Origin: Lepisosteus oculatus
Lineage: Eukaryota; Chordata; Actinopteri; Semionotiformes; Lepisosteidae
Length of the DNA: 64,000 nt
Direction: 5' to 3'
NCBI RefSeq assembly: GCF_040954835.1
Contig: NC_090698.1
Location: forward strand, 33,533,501-33,597,500
Shown here: positions 36,601-45,689 of the stretch, one piece after another
Layout: each line of letters begins with the position of its first letter
Position numbering within the stretch: the stretch's first letter is position 1
Made by a program: the position numbers and the translations under genes
The notes under the pieces: generated by a model
Told to the model about the DNA's origin: nothing
Seen by the model: only the letters and a program-made list of their open reading frames with translations
The model's database searches: none

Positions 36601-39600
36601 CCTTATAAAACTGGTAAACATGTAATAGCTGTTCAAAGGACAAAGAAAGGAGAATAAAGATATTTAATAAAGTCATCTTAAAGCCATTGTTTATACAGAT
36701 GGTTTCATACAATATGTATATACATGTACATTTACAGCATAGGCCTCTTTAATGTTTCACCTTAAAGAGGCCTAGGCTTACACTAAGAAAGTATGTAACT
36801 GTTGTCAGCCCCATACAGGAATATAAAGACAGCAGTTACAGGGAAATGCCAAGGGCCAAAAGGCCACCTGGAGCTCAGCTGTGAAGCAGAAGGATTTCCT
36901 TTGGCTGATGTGCAGTGGACAGATATGTCAGGCCATTCCTTCAACACTACAACAACTACCCACAAAAAGAACGAAGAAGGCCTGTTTATTGTGAAAAGCT
37001 ACTTCAAGGTTAAGGCAGGATGCGGAGACATCTACAATTGTACCTTCAAAAGCGGTACAACAAATGAGGAGACATCAGCTTCCCTCCTTTTTATGGGTAA
37101 TGTTCACCAACTTTAAGATCATTTTAAATTCTGCTTTAGAAAGCAACACTGTTTTATCAAAACAAGTTGTGGATGTAGAGACCTTTGAGATCTTTTAGAA
37201 AGTAAGCTTAAAAATTAAAATATTAGAATAGATAAAATAATAGAAGGTAACTAAAAATGATTACACTCTTAATATAGACTGTGCCAGCTTGTGGCAACCA
37301 TCAGACACCAGGACCCAATCGTTTTCTATTTTAAATAATCCCGACAGTAATAACTGCTAGGTTTGTAACCTGTTTTCCACACTGCAGATATTAGACAAGT
37401 TAAGAACGACAGAATAGATAGCAAGTCATTTTTCTTCCATAGGTTCATAAAAAAAACTAAAAGGAGGAAACAAAAGCTTCTTAAAATCATAAGAAGCTAT
37501 TGTAAGAAAAGTTACAAAGGAGAGGAGGTCAGGCAGCCTATTGAGCCTCCTTAACAGCCCGATGACCTCATCTAGCCTTGTGTGAAAGGATCCAGCGTAT
37601 GGGCTTCAATAACAAAGGCTGAGCAGCTTGTTCCATACTCCCAAAATGCTACTGAATCTAAAACCACTCAAGAAAAACTAGAAAGAGTCCTAAAAATCCT
37701 AAACAGGCAATAAAACAAGAAGTCCTACTTCACTTCTCCTTGTGGCTAATCTGCTCAAGTGAGCGTTTCTCATTCTCTGTACCCCCGTTCCTTCTTCTCT
37801 CCTTAAAGGAGACAGTGTCAGGAAGGGCAGCTTCATATGGGGATATTGACCTCCCCTTCCACTCCAAGGGGCTGCTGACTACCACATTTTGCGACTCAGC
37901 AGATATCTCTTCTTTATGGATTTTCATTTTGGATAAATCTCAAATAGTACGAAACGATATAATAATAGCATCCCCACAAACATAATATAGGAATAAACCT
38001 GTGTGTAAGGGAGTGGGGCATACTGTAGCATCTCAAAACTACTGCACATTATCCCTTGTCACACGTTTCCTTTCATAGCTCTAGAAGTCACGTCAACTAA
38101 AAAAAAACATTTTCAAGATGTGGAAAGATGCTTAGAAGCAAATGGACACTTAAGTCTACTCCTCCATCAAAGAAGCCTAAAGATTTGGTCTCTACCAGGA
38201 GTAGATAAGTTTCTAATCTTTTTTTCTCTTTTCATCCATCTAATTTGCACTTACTGAAGAAAGAAAATAGATTTACAGATTTGATAGATTTATTTATTGC
38301 CTTCAGACAGGTTGCTACCTACACTCAGTAAAAGGCATCCCTGTCATTTAAGGTCTCATCCATCCTTTTTTTCTGCTTCAACCCCTGAACGATCAAATAT
38401 TGACATTTTACCTATGTAAGGTCTTATTACTGAGAACACTGATTAAACTCTGAATCCTTTATCCATAAAACTCTGTTTAAAACTGTAATCAAATGTAATA
38501 AATATTAATTTTCATTCCTCATATTTCATGCCATCAATCAAGAGTGTAAATTGATCATGTCATTTAAAAAACATTTCAAAAGTAAAGCTTTGCTCTGTTG
38601 AAGAAAAATGACAAACTGCAAACTTCAGGTTTATGAGCATACTGTAGTTTGGTTGAGACCAAAGTATAGTGTATTCCCCAATCACTGTTGCCTTTTTCAG
38701 ATATGAACATGACTTTGGAAACTATTGGAGCACACACATCTTTGGAGTTGGTGGTGCCTTTGATTGTGGGATTAGTTCTTCTGCTGCTTTTATGTCCAGG
38801 ATTCCTGTTCATCATGAAAAGGAAGAGATCAAAATGTTTTCACTCTGCAGGTATGCTTGCAACTGTAGAAAAGTCTAAATGAAACCCTGCATTACAGCAC
38901 CACCATTGGTAATATCATGTGTAAAAACCTGATTTATTCCAAACACGCCGTCAAACTGTTAAGTCTTCTGCACAAAAATACCACTGTTCTAAGTTTAAAA
39001 TTGTGTTGTAATATAACACAGGAAGCAGAAATTAAGGGAATCTTCTAGTTTTCCAGCATTAGCACACAGGAACTAAAGTTAACACATCTACAAACCACTT
39101 TTGGATGTATCCACAGACCTATTTTGGAATATATAAAATGACTGTAAAATCTGTTTTGAAAGAAATACAAATATGTCATTGTAGAACGTTTCTATGTGTA
39201 CTGTGAGACTAGCTATTTCCACAGTCAGATAGAAATACCCATGGTGTCACTCCAGAAAACTCAGTTCTGCTTTGTTGTTTGTTATAATGTGCATAGCCAT
39301 ATTAAGAGGGCTGCATTATTATCCTTAATAAGACCTTGATCTTGAGCTAACAAGTATTTTCCACAATTGATTCAAAATCATAGATTAACAAACTGAATGC
39401 TATAACTCCACCAACCTAATAATAATTAATTGTAAACTTAAATAATAGCACTAATCTAGATCAAGACAAAATGGTTGATAAGTATTCTTCTTGATGATTG
39501 TATTGCGACATTTTCTGCTTTTCTCATGTTTTCAAGATGTATATATCAGAGTACATCAATAAAATGAATGTTTAATGTTACTAACAATGCATGTGTGTAG

Positions 39601-42600
39601 TACAATTTTATATGTCATCGGTTAATAAAGACAAGATGGGAATGCATGAAATGCATGTGGGGGTGTCAGGAAGCATAAATCAGGAACCTAAGCAGACACT
39701 GGCAGGAGACGACTAGGAACTGGGTAGGTTGACAAACAGAGGGGCGTGACGACGGTGAACTGGTGCTCGGAGGGCGTGACCATGCCAAACAAGTCCGAGG
39801 GAGTCCGGGGGTGGGGGGGGGGAATCCGGGGTGAAGTCCAAGAGTCCAAAAACCAGGAAATCCAGACAAGACGAAAACAAGTCAAAGTTAAAAACTGGAA
39901 CAGGATCCAATGCAGGGAGAGGGAATAAAAATGGGATAACGAGGCCAGGAGCTCTAAGCCCCGGACTCAGCTGGGTCAGGACGCCGATTGGAGCCTATGC
40001 CCTCAAGTGTCAGGCGTAGGGCAACTTGGTGGTAGGCGGGCCTCTGGGTGTCCGTCTTCCAATGCATAGCCGGGAGTAGCAAGAGCACCAGGCTTAAATA
40101 AGGAGGGGCAGGATTGGAGGCAGGTGCACATGATCAAGCAAATTGTGAAAGAGCCGGAGCGCCCTTAAGAGGAGGGATTACAATCATGACAGGGGGCTCT
40201 GATGTCCATCAAGACGGCATGAAACAATCATTTCAATCTGTGTTCATACAAATATGTGACTGGGCTGAGTAATGATGATGATAATGTTATGCGGTCAGTC
40301 AGATCCGACTCTCGGAGATTCTATAGGCCATCTCTCGCCACGCTTTCCGGTCTTGGACTTTCCCTTTCAGCTGTTCTATACCTAAGCCAGTGTCCGTTTT
40401 GATGGTGTCGAGGGCTGAGTAATACAAAAGATAAATCCAAGAATTAAATTCATGAACAATATTGAATTTCATCAGTGCAAAGTTTAAATAATCCAACTCT
40501 ATTATAACCTTTTTAGAATCTAAAGAAATTACTACTTCATGAACAGATGACAATCAGGTTAGCCAACATTCCTGCATCTGAATTGCAGATAGACCTGCAC
40601 TTAGAAGGGTCACTATCTTTCCAATGAGATGGGGGATTGCTCCAAAATGGTATTGACTACTGAATATGTTTAAAATAATTCAATAAGAGAACAATAAGTT
40701 ACTTGTGTCTTCCATTTTTGCATTGGCAAAACAGCCAAAAGAAAAATCATTCAATTTTGAAGGTTGTTCTTATCCTTATTATTCTAAATCAATTGTTGGA
40801 ATGTGAAAATGATTAAAAAAGGATAATGAGAGAGATGTTTACTTGGCCGTTCTTTGCTTTCATAAAGCGTGTACGTGTCACAATCATGTCGAATTGCCAC
40901 AACTGTAGCTGACTAACCCAACTAGCAATTTTAAAGGTGCTAGGACCCTTCTCCCTGCACATCAGATGTGTACCAGTGTAAGCCCAGACCAACACAACAC
41001 AAGTAGATACAATTATTGCAGTATTATTCTACTAGATACTAGCAATAATAATAGATACCAATTACAATAAGGTGTCTCCTTCTACTTAAAAAAAAGGAAA
41101 AAGTATGTACAAGGGACACACTTCTAAAAAAACATAGTCCCTAGTAAAAATAAGAACTTCATTAAAGGAATAAAAACTAGGGGGCACTCTTTACACGCCA
41201 CCCAGTCTGGTCTCTCTCCATTTCTTGTCACCTTCCAAAAAAACAAACAACGAGCCACCCTCATATAAAAACAAAAACTCCTACACCAGAATTCTCTTCC
41301 ATGTGAGTACTTAATCAGCTCAGTCCAGCAATCGGGGAATGCTTCCTTCTACAGTGCGAAAGAAAGGAGAAAGAAAGTTCTGGACAGTTCTTTGGTCATC
41401 TCACTAGGATCCTCCTCCATCCCAGCAGTCCCAAACAATGTGCTCATTTAGACATCACTTACCCTGCTTATCTACAGAAAGAAAGTGTGAGGAAGAGAGC
41501 ACGCAAGTCAAGTCCTCTATCTCTACTGGCTGGGTTTTTCTGTCTCCTTTCTGACCACAACTCCAGAACCTGGATGAAGGGCAGGAATGTGCAGCTGATC
41601 ATATAAACAGTACATTGCCAGATATCATGGTATTCTGTCTTTTCTTCCTGTCTTTGTTTTCCTCTTTTCCTATCCCTGTCCCCCTGTGTTTCTCGTCCAG
41701 AGCCTAAATCTAATTAATTTTCTTATGAGACCAGTGTCCATCGAGGAAACTGTACACTTATGAAATAAGATTGACCATAAAGGAGAATATATGGCACTTG
41801 TTTTAAGTAGAGTATTTATTTTCAATGTTTAAGTAACATTTCTATAGCACCTTCAAAATCAGTTACTTAATTTATATCTCTATACCTCATTACTTTCTTC
41901 AAATATTACAACTATGTTTAATGTTTAAATTTTATTTTATTCTCTCTGTTCTTTCACATTCCTTAACACATTTGTCTTAACTTTGTGGTCCTGACTATAG
42001 GCTGGCTGGATTATTCTCTTCACAGATCTTGAAATCGCTTGTTGCTTCTGTAGCATGATGCTACACACTACATAAAGCAACACTACATAGAACAAAACTC
42101 TGGTCATAGACTATATCCCACCTCAGTTTTTCTGTGAACAAGCAAAAGGTGTTTGTGGATTTCAGGCCACAATGGTCTGTTCTTTATCTGTTTTTCTTCT
42201 TTGAAGTATGTACTGTATATATATTGAATTTAATTAAAAATTACATTGTTGCATTTAAAAGTAAATCAATACATACAGTATGATTTCCACCAGTGTCAAA
42301 CCTTTAGGCAGTCTTTGATATGTATTTTTTGTATATTTCTCTTTATTATAATATATATAGTAGTTTTATAAAAGGAGAGGTGGAATACATCATATGCACA
42401 CTGGAATACTGCCAGCTCAACAACGGGGCTGAGGTTGAAATAAGGTAAATCTCTAGTTTGGGATCATAAAGGACAAAGGACTTTTCTATACTTAATACCC
42501 ATTCAGTAAATTATTCATACTGTATGTATTATAAAACATGGAAGATATTATAAAAACATTTAAAACAGGAGATATTAATGCTTGTGAAAGGAATATTAGA

Positions 42601-45208
42601 AAATTAGCAATAGGAAAGTACAGTATAAGAATATGGTAAGCAAAATATTATAGAGGACGAAATGCCTCACAGTAAGGAGACAATTGCTATCGTATCTGTC
42701 AATGACATGAATGGAGAGGGCCTTGTGTGGAGCAGCCTTTTGAAATACATTAGTAATGTCTTTCTGTGCTCCAATACGTTTTATTTCTGAAGATAAGCAA
42801 CTCTATCAGTTCAGTATTCTTACCAGTACAAGTTGTGATGATACAAAACAGGATGATTCAGGTTACCTGGAAGACATCCAACAGAAGAAGTTACAAATAC
42901 AGGAAATTCTCCAGTGCAGAAATACTAGCTGTATTAGAGATTACATTTTCGTTTTGGGCAGCTCCGTAAAATAAATATAGGGAAAGGGGAATTCTTCTGG
43001 TCAAAAAGGCACATAAAACACAGTCATGATTATATACTTGTAAAACAACCAATACTGGGTGACCTTACTTACAAGAGTTTTACAAATCTATTATTCTCTT
43101 ATTCTCTTTCAGTAATCAATGTGCACGATTCTTTGCTGCTTTCATAAAAGCAGTTATATTATTGTATGTGCACGTTTTGTATTCTCCTGAATTATGATCT
43201 CCTGAATTTCTGATTTAATTGTAGCATAAAATTATATTTGATTGTTTCTTATTCCAATTGGGAAGACATTTTTGCATCTGAAACTGCCAAAAAGAAAGGA
43301 ACAAAAACATACAGTATGTGGTTAATGAAAGATAAAGAAATATATTACAGAAAATACAGGGGGAATTCATGACAGATAATGCACATTTTCTTTTAATAAA
43401 ATTAAATGTCAGTGTTTCCTGCTTTATGGGGAGAACTATTCATTATTACCAGGAAATAATCTCAGCATATTCCATAAAATATTGTTAGTTTCCTTTTGGC
43501 AGTGTAATTGTTTTGGTGCTTGTAGCTCTTAAGATCCAGTGTTTCTTCACACTTTCTGATACTCCAGAATGTGATTAAACGTTTAAAATGAACAAGGACT
43601 TTTCTGGGAAAAAGCTTTTGAATAGTCATGGTGATTCATTTCATTACTGGAAACACAGTTGTGAGAATCTGAGATCCTGCTGTGTGATTTGGTAAAATTA
43701 CATCCAAGCAAATGAAATAATACTGAGTTATAAAATGAACAGTCATGTGGTTTCAGATACTGTATACTACTCATCTGTTATCTTTGTTTTCTTGTTTTTG
43801 TTCCTTTCCAGGATCTATTGAAGATACAGCTATCTATAAGCAGCAGGAGGAAAAGGAAGTGAGTATTACCATTACATACCAAAATACTGTACATCAGCTG
43901 CTATAAAAAACAGGAAGTACATATACAGTATTGATATATGATCTCTTTTATATTTGTAAATATTCATTTATATTAATCATTAAATAATTAACCACAAGCA
44001 TTGTTTTTTCCCCATAAAAATATCTAAATTTGCTCTATTCTTCAAGTTATAACAATATAAAAGTGATGTCCTGTAACTGTAAAACACTGAGTAATGATAT
44101 AATGAAATCAGTTACGGGTGTTATATATACAGTACAATGTAGAAGACTCGTTGGAAAACTGACATTATGAAACTTTGTGTTTTTCTCAGGGTTAATTCAA
44201 ATAATTTTATAGTAACTATATATTTGCATTCTGAGTCACAATTTCTTTTTTATAGATCAGTATCCTAGTACTGTAGCTGTCTAGATTTGGTTTAATGTAT
44301 AACTTCCCTTTAATTTTCCAGTTTATACATGTAACTGGAATGGCATTCCCACAAGCTTACCTCCCTCAACAAAGTTTTGGTTTAGACCATCGTAAGACAG
44401 ATTAGTTTTACAGGCTTGTGGCACTCATGAAGCAAGGAATGCTTGAGAAGATGTAGCTTAGGTTATACAGAGGAGATCACAAGTGCTGGACAGGTAGGCT
44501 GTATGGTATTTCGGAAAAGTTTTTTCCAACAGACTAACAAAGGTTAGGGATGTGGTGAAGACTTGCAAAAAAAAGGCTCGAAGAGAAATGAACACCAATC
44601 TCTTTCGTCTGTCATGGTAGGATTTGCCAGGCTCAACAAGGTTGAAGAGTGCTGCTGAGGCAGGGAGCTGGCCAGCTGAGCCAGGGCTGATGAGGAAGTC
44701 TTGTACATGGAGGAGTAGGACATCACCTTGTATATAGATAGATACTTAATTGATCCTGTGAGGGAAATTGCAGTGCAACAGCTGCTTAACACAGACAACA
44801 CAGCCACAGTGTAACAAATGATACAATAATAATAATACAATACAATCAGTACAGTGAGAAGTGCACTCAGAAGAGTTACTCACAGTCCAGAACACACAAA
44901 GAACAAACCAGAACAGAACAGTACAGTCGTATTGCACAATATGAATATAAATATCAATGTATTGCACAGGTCCCTGGCATACGGTATATTGATCTGATCT
45001 ACTTTATTGCTTCTTACTTTATTGCTAACTTGTTAACTGCTTGTAAACTGGTGTGATTACTTGAGAAGATGAAAGGCAAACAGTTATGGAACAAACATTT
45101 TGGGAAAATTGTATTACTTTCTACTTATTCGGAATGTCAGCTATCCATAAATACTGTACACATAGTGCTGTTTATTTTTTTCAGCCTTTGGAAACACAGA
45201 CACCCTGA
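21611..45208 (+). CDS. cd274: PD-L1 (CD274)-like immune checkpoint ligand, six coding exons
   Basis: Coding exons 21611-21668, 32135-32491, 36809-37096, 38701-38850, 43812-43858 and 45185-45208 sum to 924 bases: 307 residues plus stop (human PD-L1 has 290). All junctions are GT/AG and the phases run 1-1-1-1-0. Layout: signal peptide 1-19, IgV 20-138 (C43, W60, C121), IgC 139-234 (C163, C216), transmembrane 251-273, tail 274-307. Diagnostic text is the ALFTV start of the mature chain, the GGADYK motif at 126-131 (human PD-L1 has the same G strand, PD-L2 has WDYK instead), and APY at the IgV-IgC junction. The family binds PD-1 on T cells and dampens their activation. A fish PD-L1/PD-L2 ancestor cannot be excluded, because only one such gene is in view. 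Confidence 0.9.
22777..24244 (-). repeat. 3' LTR of the retrovirus-like element
   Basis: 1468 bp, TG...CA ended in the minus reading (TGTAGCAGTGAGG to TTTTCTTACA). A reverse AATAAA at 22999-23004 is a candidate poly(A) signal. The stretch 23156-24026, about 870 bp and more GC-rich, is absent from the other LTR. Confidence 0.85.
24245..24262 (-). other. Polypurine tract
   Basis: In the minus reading a CCTTCAAAAAGGGGGGATA run abuts the 3' LTR, the standard site for plus-strand DNA priming. It supports minus orientation of the element. Confidence 0.8.
24980..26896 (-). pseudogene. C-terminal membrane-protein frame of the retrovirus-like element
   Basis: A single minus frame interrupted by one TGA at 26452-26450. 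The open downstream part from 26401 is 473 codons. Its first 250 residues are Pro/Gln/Glu-rich without a recognised domain. A dibasic PKR at 271-273 precedes a strong hydrophobic segment at 275-297, then a Gln-rich, heptad-like helix region at 315-380. A basic-site, hydrophobic-segment, coiled-coil order is reminiscent of a retroviral transmembrane envelope subunit, but I cannot assign it. The upstream part (26896-26453) is polar and Pro/Glu-rich. It shares its reading frame with the gag-like part. Confidence 0.6.
26993..28228 (-). pseudogene. Gag-like frame with protease remnant, interrupted by stops
   Basis: The minus frame starts at an ATG at 28228. TAG stops lie at 28204-28202 and 28012-28010, and the frame is then open for 328 codons from 27979 to a TAG at 26993. 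The first 140 of those residues look like a retroelement capsid, including a [10 protein letters not shown] motif near 91-100. No CCHC zinc knuckle is visible. A LIDTE stretch at about 301-305 resembles the LIDTGA active site of a retroviral aspartic protease with the glycine lost. The frame continues past another TAG (26953-26951) into the next feature. Confidence 0.7.
28470..28487 (-). other. Primer binding site, tRNA-Asn type
   Basis: In the minus reading TGGCGTCCCTGAATGGGC lies four bases inside the 5' LTR. It complements the 3' end of vertebrate tRNA-Asn (TGGCGTCCCTGGGTGGGC) except at two positions. The tRNA sequence is from general knowledge. Confidence 0.75.
28492..29600 (-). repeat. 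5' LTR of the retrovirus-like element, deleted and interrupted
   Basis: 28492-28870 aligns with 22777-23155 and the remainder with 24027-24244. About 870 bp present in the other LTR is missing at 28870/28871. A 507-bp foreign element sits at 28918-29424. Without these changes it would match the 1468-bp partner. Confidence 0.85.
28918..29424. mobile_element. Solo-LTR-like insertion nested in the retrovirus LTR
   Basis: Bounded by TAGCT at 28913-28917 and 29425-29429, a 5-bp target duplication. Ends TGTAACG and CGTTACA are perfect 7-bp inverted repeats in TG...CA form, as in LTRs. The remaining LTR text resumes exactly across it. No internal coding region, so a solo LTR or a small non-autonomous LTR element. 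Confidence 0.85.
29605..30105. other. Intron 1 DNA, nothing recognised
   Basis: An isolated strong donor-like CAAG|GTAAGA at 30060/30061 has no fitting coding exon before it. Confidence 0.5.
30110..30670 (+). repeat. L2-like LINE relic (RT C-terminal region)
   Basis: Reading gives [18 protein letters not shown], the decayed form of the 'LxVNxxKTKEMxVDFR' block of fish L2-type RT. A frame-shifted [15 protein letters not shown] ('INGxxVExVxSFKYLG') follows. The downstream text continues the family to about 30670. Confidence 0.7.
30682..30945 (-). repeat. tRNA-derived SINE
   Basis: Reverse-oriented copy of the family at 51660-51935, 55436-55715 and 60305-60580. The minus strand runs from a tRNA-like head with A and B box traces to a GAGAGCAAGTTGGGGTATG body and short tail. 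Confidence 0.8.
31755..32088 (+). repeat. Interspersed fish repeat next to the IgV exon
   Basis: CATCCATTTTCTAATCCC...CAGTGCAGGGTCATGG...TTTTTGGACTGTGAGAGG...GTGCCACCATTCCACC layout, a widespread fish repeat of uncertain class. It ends about 45 bp before the IgV splice acceptor. Confidence 0.7.
32135..32491 (+). CDS. cd274: CD274-like exon 2: IgV domain
   Basis: Acceptor after a 45-base T-rich tract ending TTTTCCAG. Donor AGAG|GTAAGG. Both junctions are phase 1, the rule for Ig-domain exons. It encodes residues 20-138 with the Cys43-Cys121 pair, VYW at 58-60, DSGKYRC at 115-121 and GGADYK at 126-131. Compared with human PD-L1, the central Ala-Asp-Tyr contact triplet is kept while several flanking PD-1 contacts differ (human Ile54, Glu58, Met115, Ser117 and Arg125 correspond to Arg, His, Ile, Glu and Glu). 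Sequons lie at NVT (38) and NLS. Confidence 0.95.
32492..35850. other. Intron 2, first part, nothing recognised
   Basis: AT-rich intron sequence. Several short open frames (33975, 34557, 35036) lack splice-bounded coding content. A CTGTACGTACTGTAC palindromic stretch lies near 35693-35707. Confidence 0.5.
35855..36365 (+). repeat. 5S rRNA-derived SINE in intron 2
   Basis: Same family and orientation as 2030-2605, with a GAAGCTAAGCAGG A box and TACCTGGATGGAGACCTCCTGG at about 35908-35952. It ends in an (ATT)n tract at 36322-36365. Confidence 0.85.
36809..37096 (+). CDS. cd274: CD274-like exon 3: IgC domain
   Basis: Acceptor TTGTCAG at 36802-36808, donor ATGG|GTAATG, both phase 1. It encodes residues 140-234. 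APY opens the domain as in PD-L1. The [14 protein letters not shown] block matches the TCQAEGYPKAEVIW region, and a [11 protein letters not shown] stretch parallels TTTTNSKREE of human PD-L1. The canonical pair is Cys163-Cys216. Two additional cysteines at 152 and 210 could pair. N184 and N215 are in sequons. Confidence 0.93.
37100..38695. other. Intron 3 with a LINE relic
   Basis: 37500-37660 matches the LINE 3' relic at 1040-1925 (AGTTACAAAGGAGAGGAGG start, CTTGTTCCATACTCC end). The rest is unrecognised. Confidence 0.5.
38701..38850 (+). CDS. cd274: CD274-like exon 4: stalk, transmembrane segment, start of tail
   Basis: Acceptor CCTTTTTCAG at 38691-38700, donor TGCAG|GTATGC, phase 1 at both ends. 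A short stalk is followed by the hydrophobic helix at residues 251-273 ([15 protein letters not shown] core) and a KRKR stop-transfer cluster. If intron 4 were retained, the frame would stop about ten codons later at 38880-38882, giving a near tail-less membrane form. Confidence 0.9.
39664..40191. mobile_element. Solo-LTR-like element in intron 4
   Basis: 528 bp flanked by GGGGG at 39659-39663 and 40192-40196, a 5-bp target duplication. Ends TGTCAGG and CATGACA give TG...CA form with a TGTCA/TGACA inverted pair. No coding content. The GC-rich, AGG/CAG-rich text resembles the element at 28918-29424 in size and style, but the two are not clearly the same family. Confidence 0.75.
40200..43805. 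other. Intron 4, remainder, nothing firm
   Basis: 40270-40420 (CAGTCAGATCCGACTCTCGG start) and 41100-41720 look like repeat material by base composition but match no family I can name. No exon with a proper acceptor and donor was seen. Confidence 0.45.
43812..43858 (+). CDS. cd274: CD274-like exon 5: cytoplasmic tail
   Basis: Acceptor TTCCTTTCCAG at 43801-43811, donor GGAA|GTGAGT. Phase 1 in, phase 0 out. It encodes [15 protein letters not shown], a charged tail with one tyrosine. The small exon parallels the short tail exon of mammalian CD274. Not ITIM-like. Confidence 0.8.
44740..45010. repeat. LINE 3' tail-like repeat in intron 5
   Basis: GATAGATACTTAATTGATCCTGTGAGGGAAATTGCAGTGCAACAGC layout, a common fish retroelement tail. 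Family not fixed. Confidence 0.5.
45185..45208 (+). CDS. cd274: CD274-like exon 6: last seven codons and stop
   Basis: Acceptor TTTTTTTCAG at 45175-45184, phase 0. It encodes PLETQTP and then TGA. A very short terminal coding exon is also the mammalian CD274 arrangement (DTHLEET). The downstream 3' UTR is about 480 bases. Confidence 0.75.
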   Translation, partial: PLETQTP

Positions 45209-45679
45209 AGACTTTTCATTGCATCTTCAATGGATTTACTACTAAAAGCATCCTAAAGATAAAACTGCTTAGTAAGTACAGAAAAAAGGCAAAAATTTGT
45301 AAAGTCATGGCAATAAGCATAAAAAGTTACACTTCTGATCTATTATTTCTGTAAACATTTTTCCATGGTGTTAATTAAACTTCATTTTTAATACATTTTT
45401 GTTTTGATGCATAAGTGTTATTGGGTTTGTTTAACATGACAACAAAAAATACATTTTTTCATACAGATCAGCCTAATATTCCAGAAATGTTTTCTTTTCC
45501 AAATGTATCACTGTAATATTTAGAATGTGCTAAGGTTTGTACATGTGTTTGTAGTTTATGTTTCTGTGTACTGTAGGTATGCATGTACACATAGGAAATA
45601 TTAACAGTTGCTCTGTTCTTCTGAATTTCATACAAGTACAGATCCTTTGTACCTCCACACACGTTTATGAGTTGTGTGC

Positions 45680-45685
45680 AATAAA
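45680..45685 (+). terminator. Poly(A) signal of the CD274-like gene
   Basis: AATAAA in TGTGCAATAAACTT, about 470 bases after the stop codon. It is the first good signal in the 3' region. Confidence 0.6.
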
Positions 45686-45689
45686 CTTA

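Noticed and set aside
42756..42974. Overlapping plus-strand open frames as a possible tail exon
   Set aside because: No phase-1 acceptor and donor pair. Exon 5 at 43812 already completes the phase chain.
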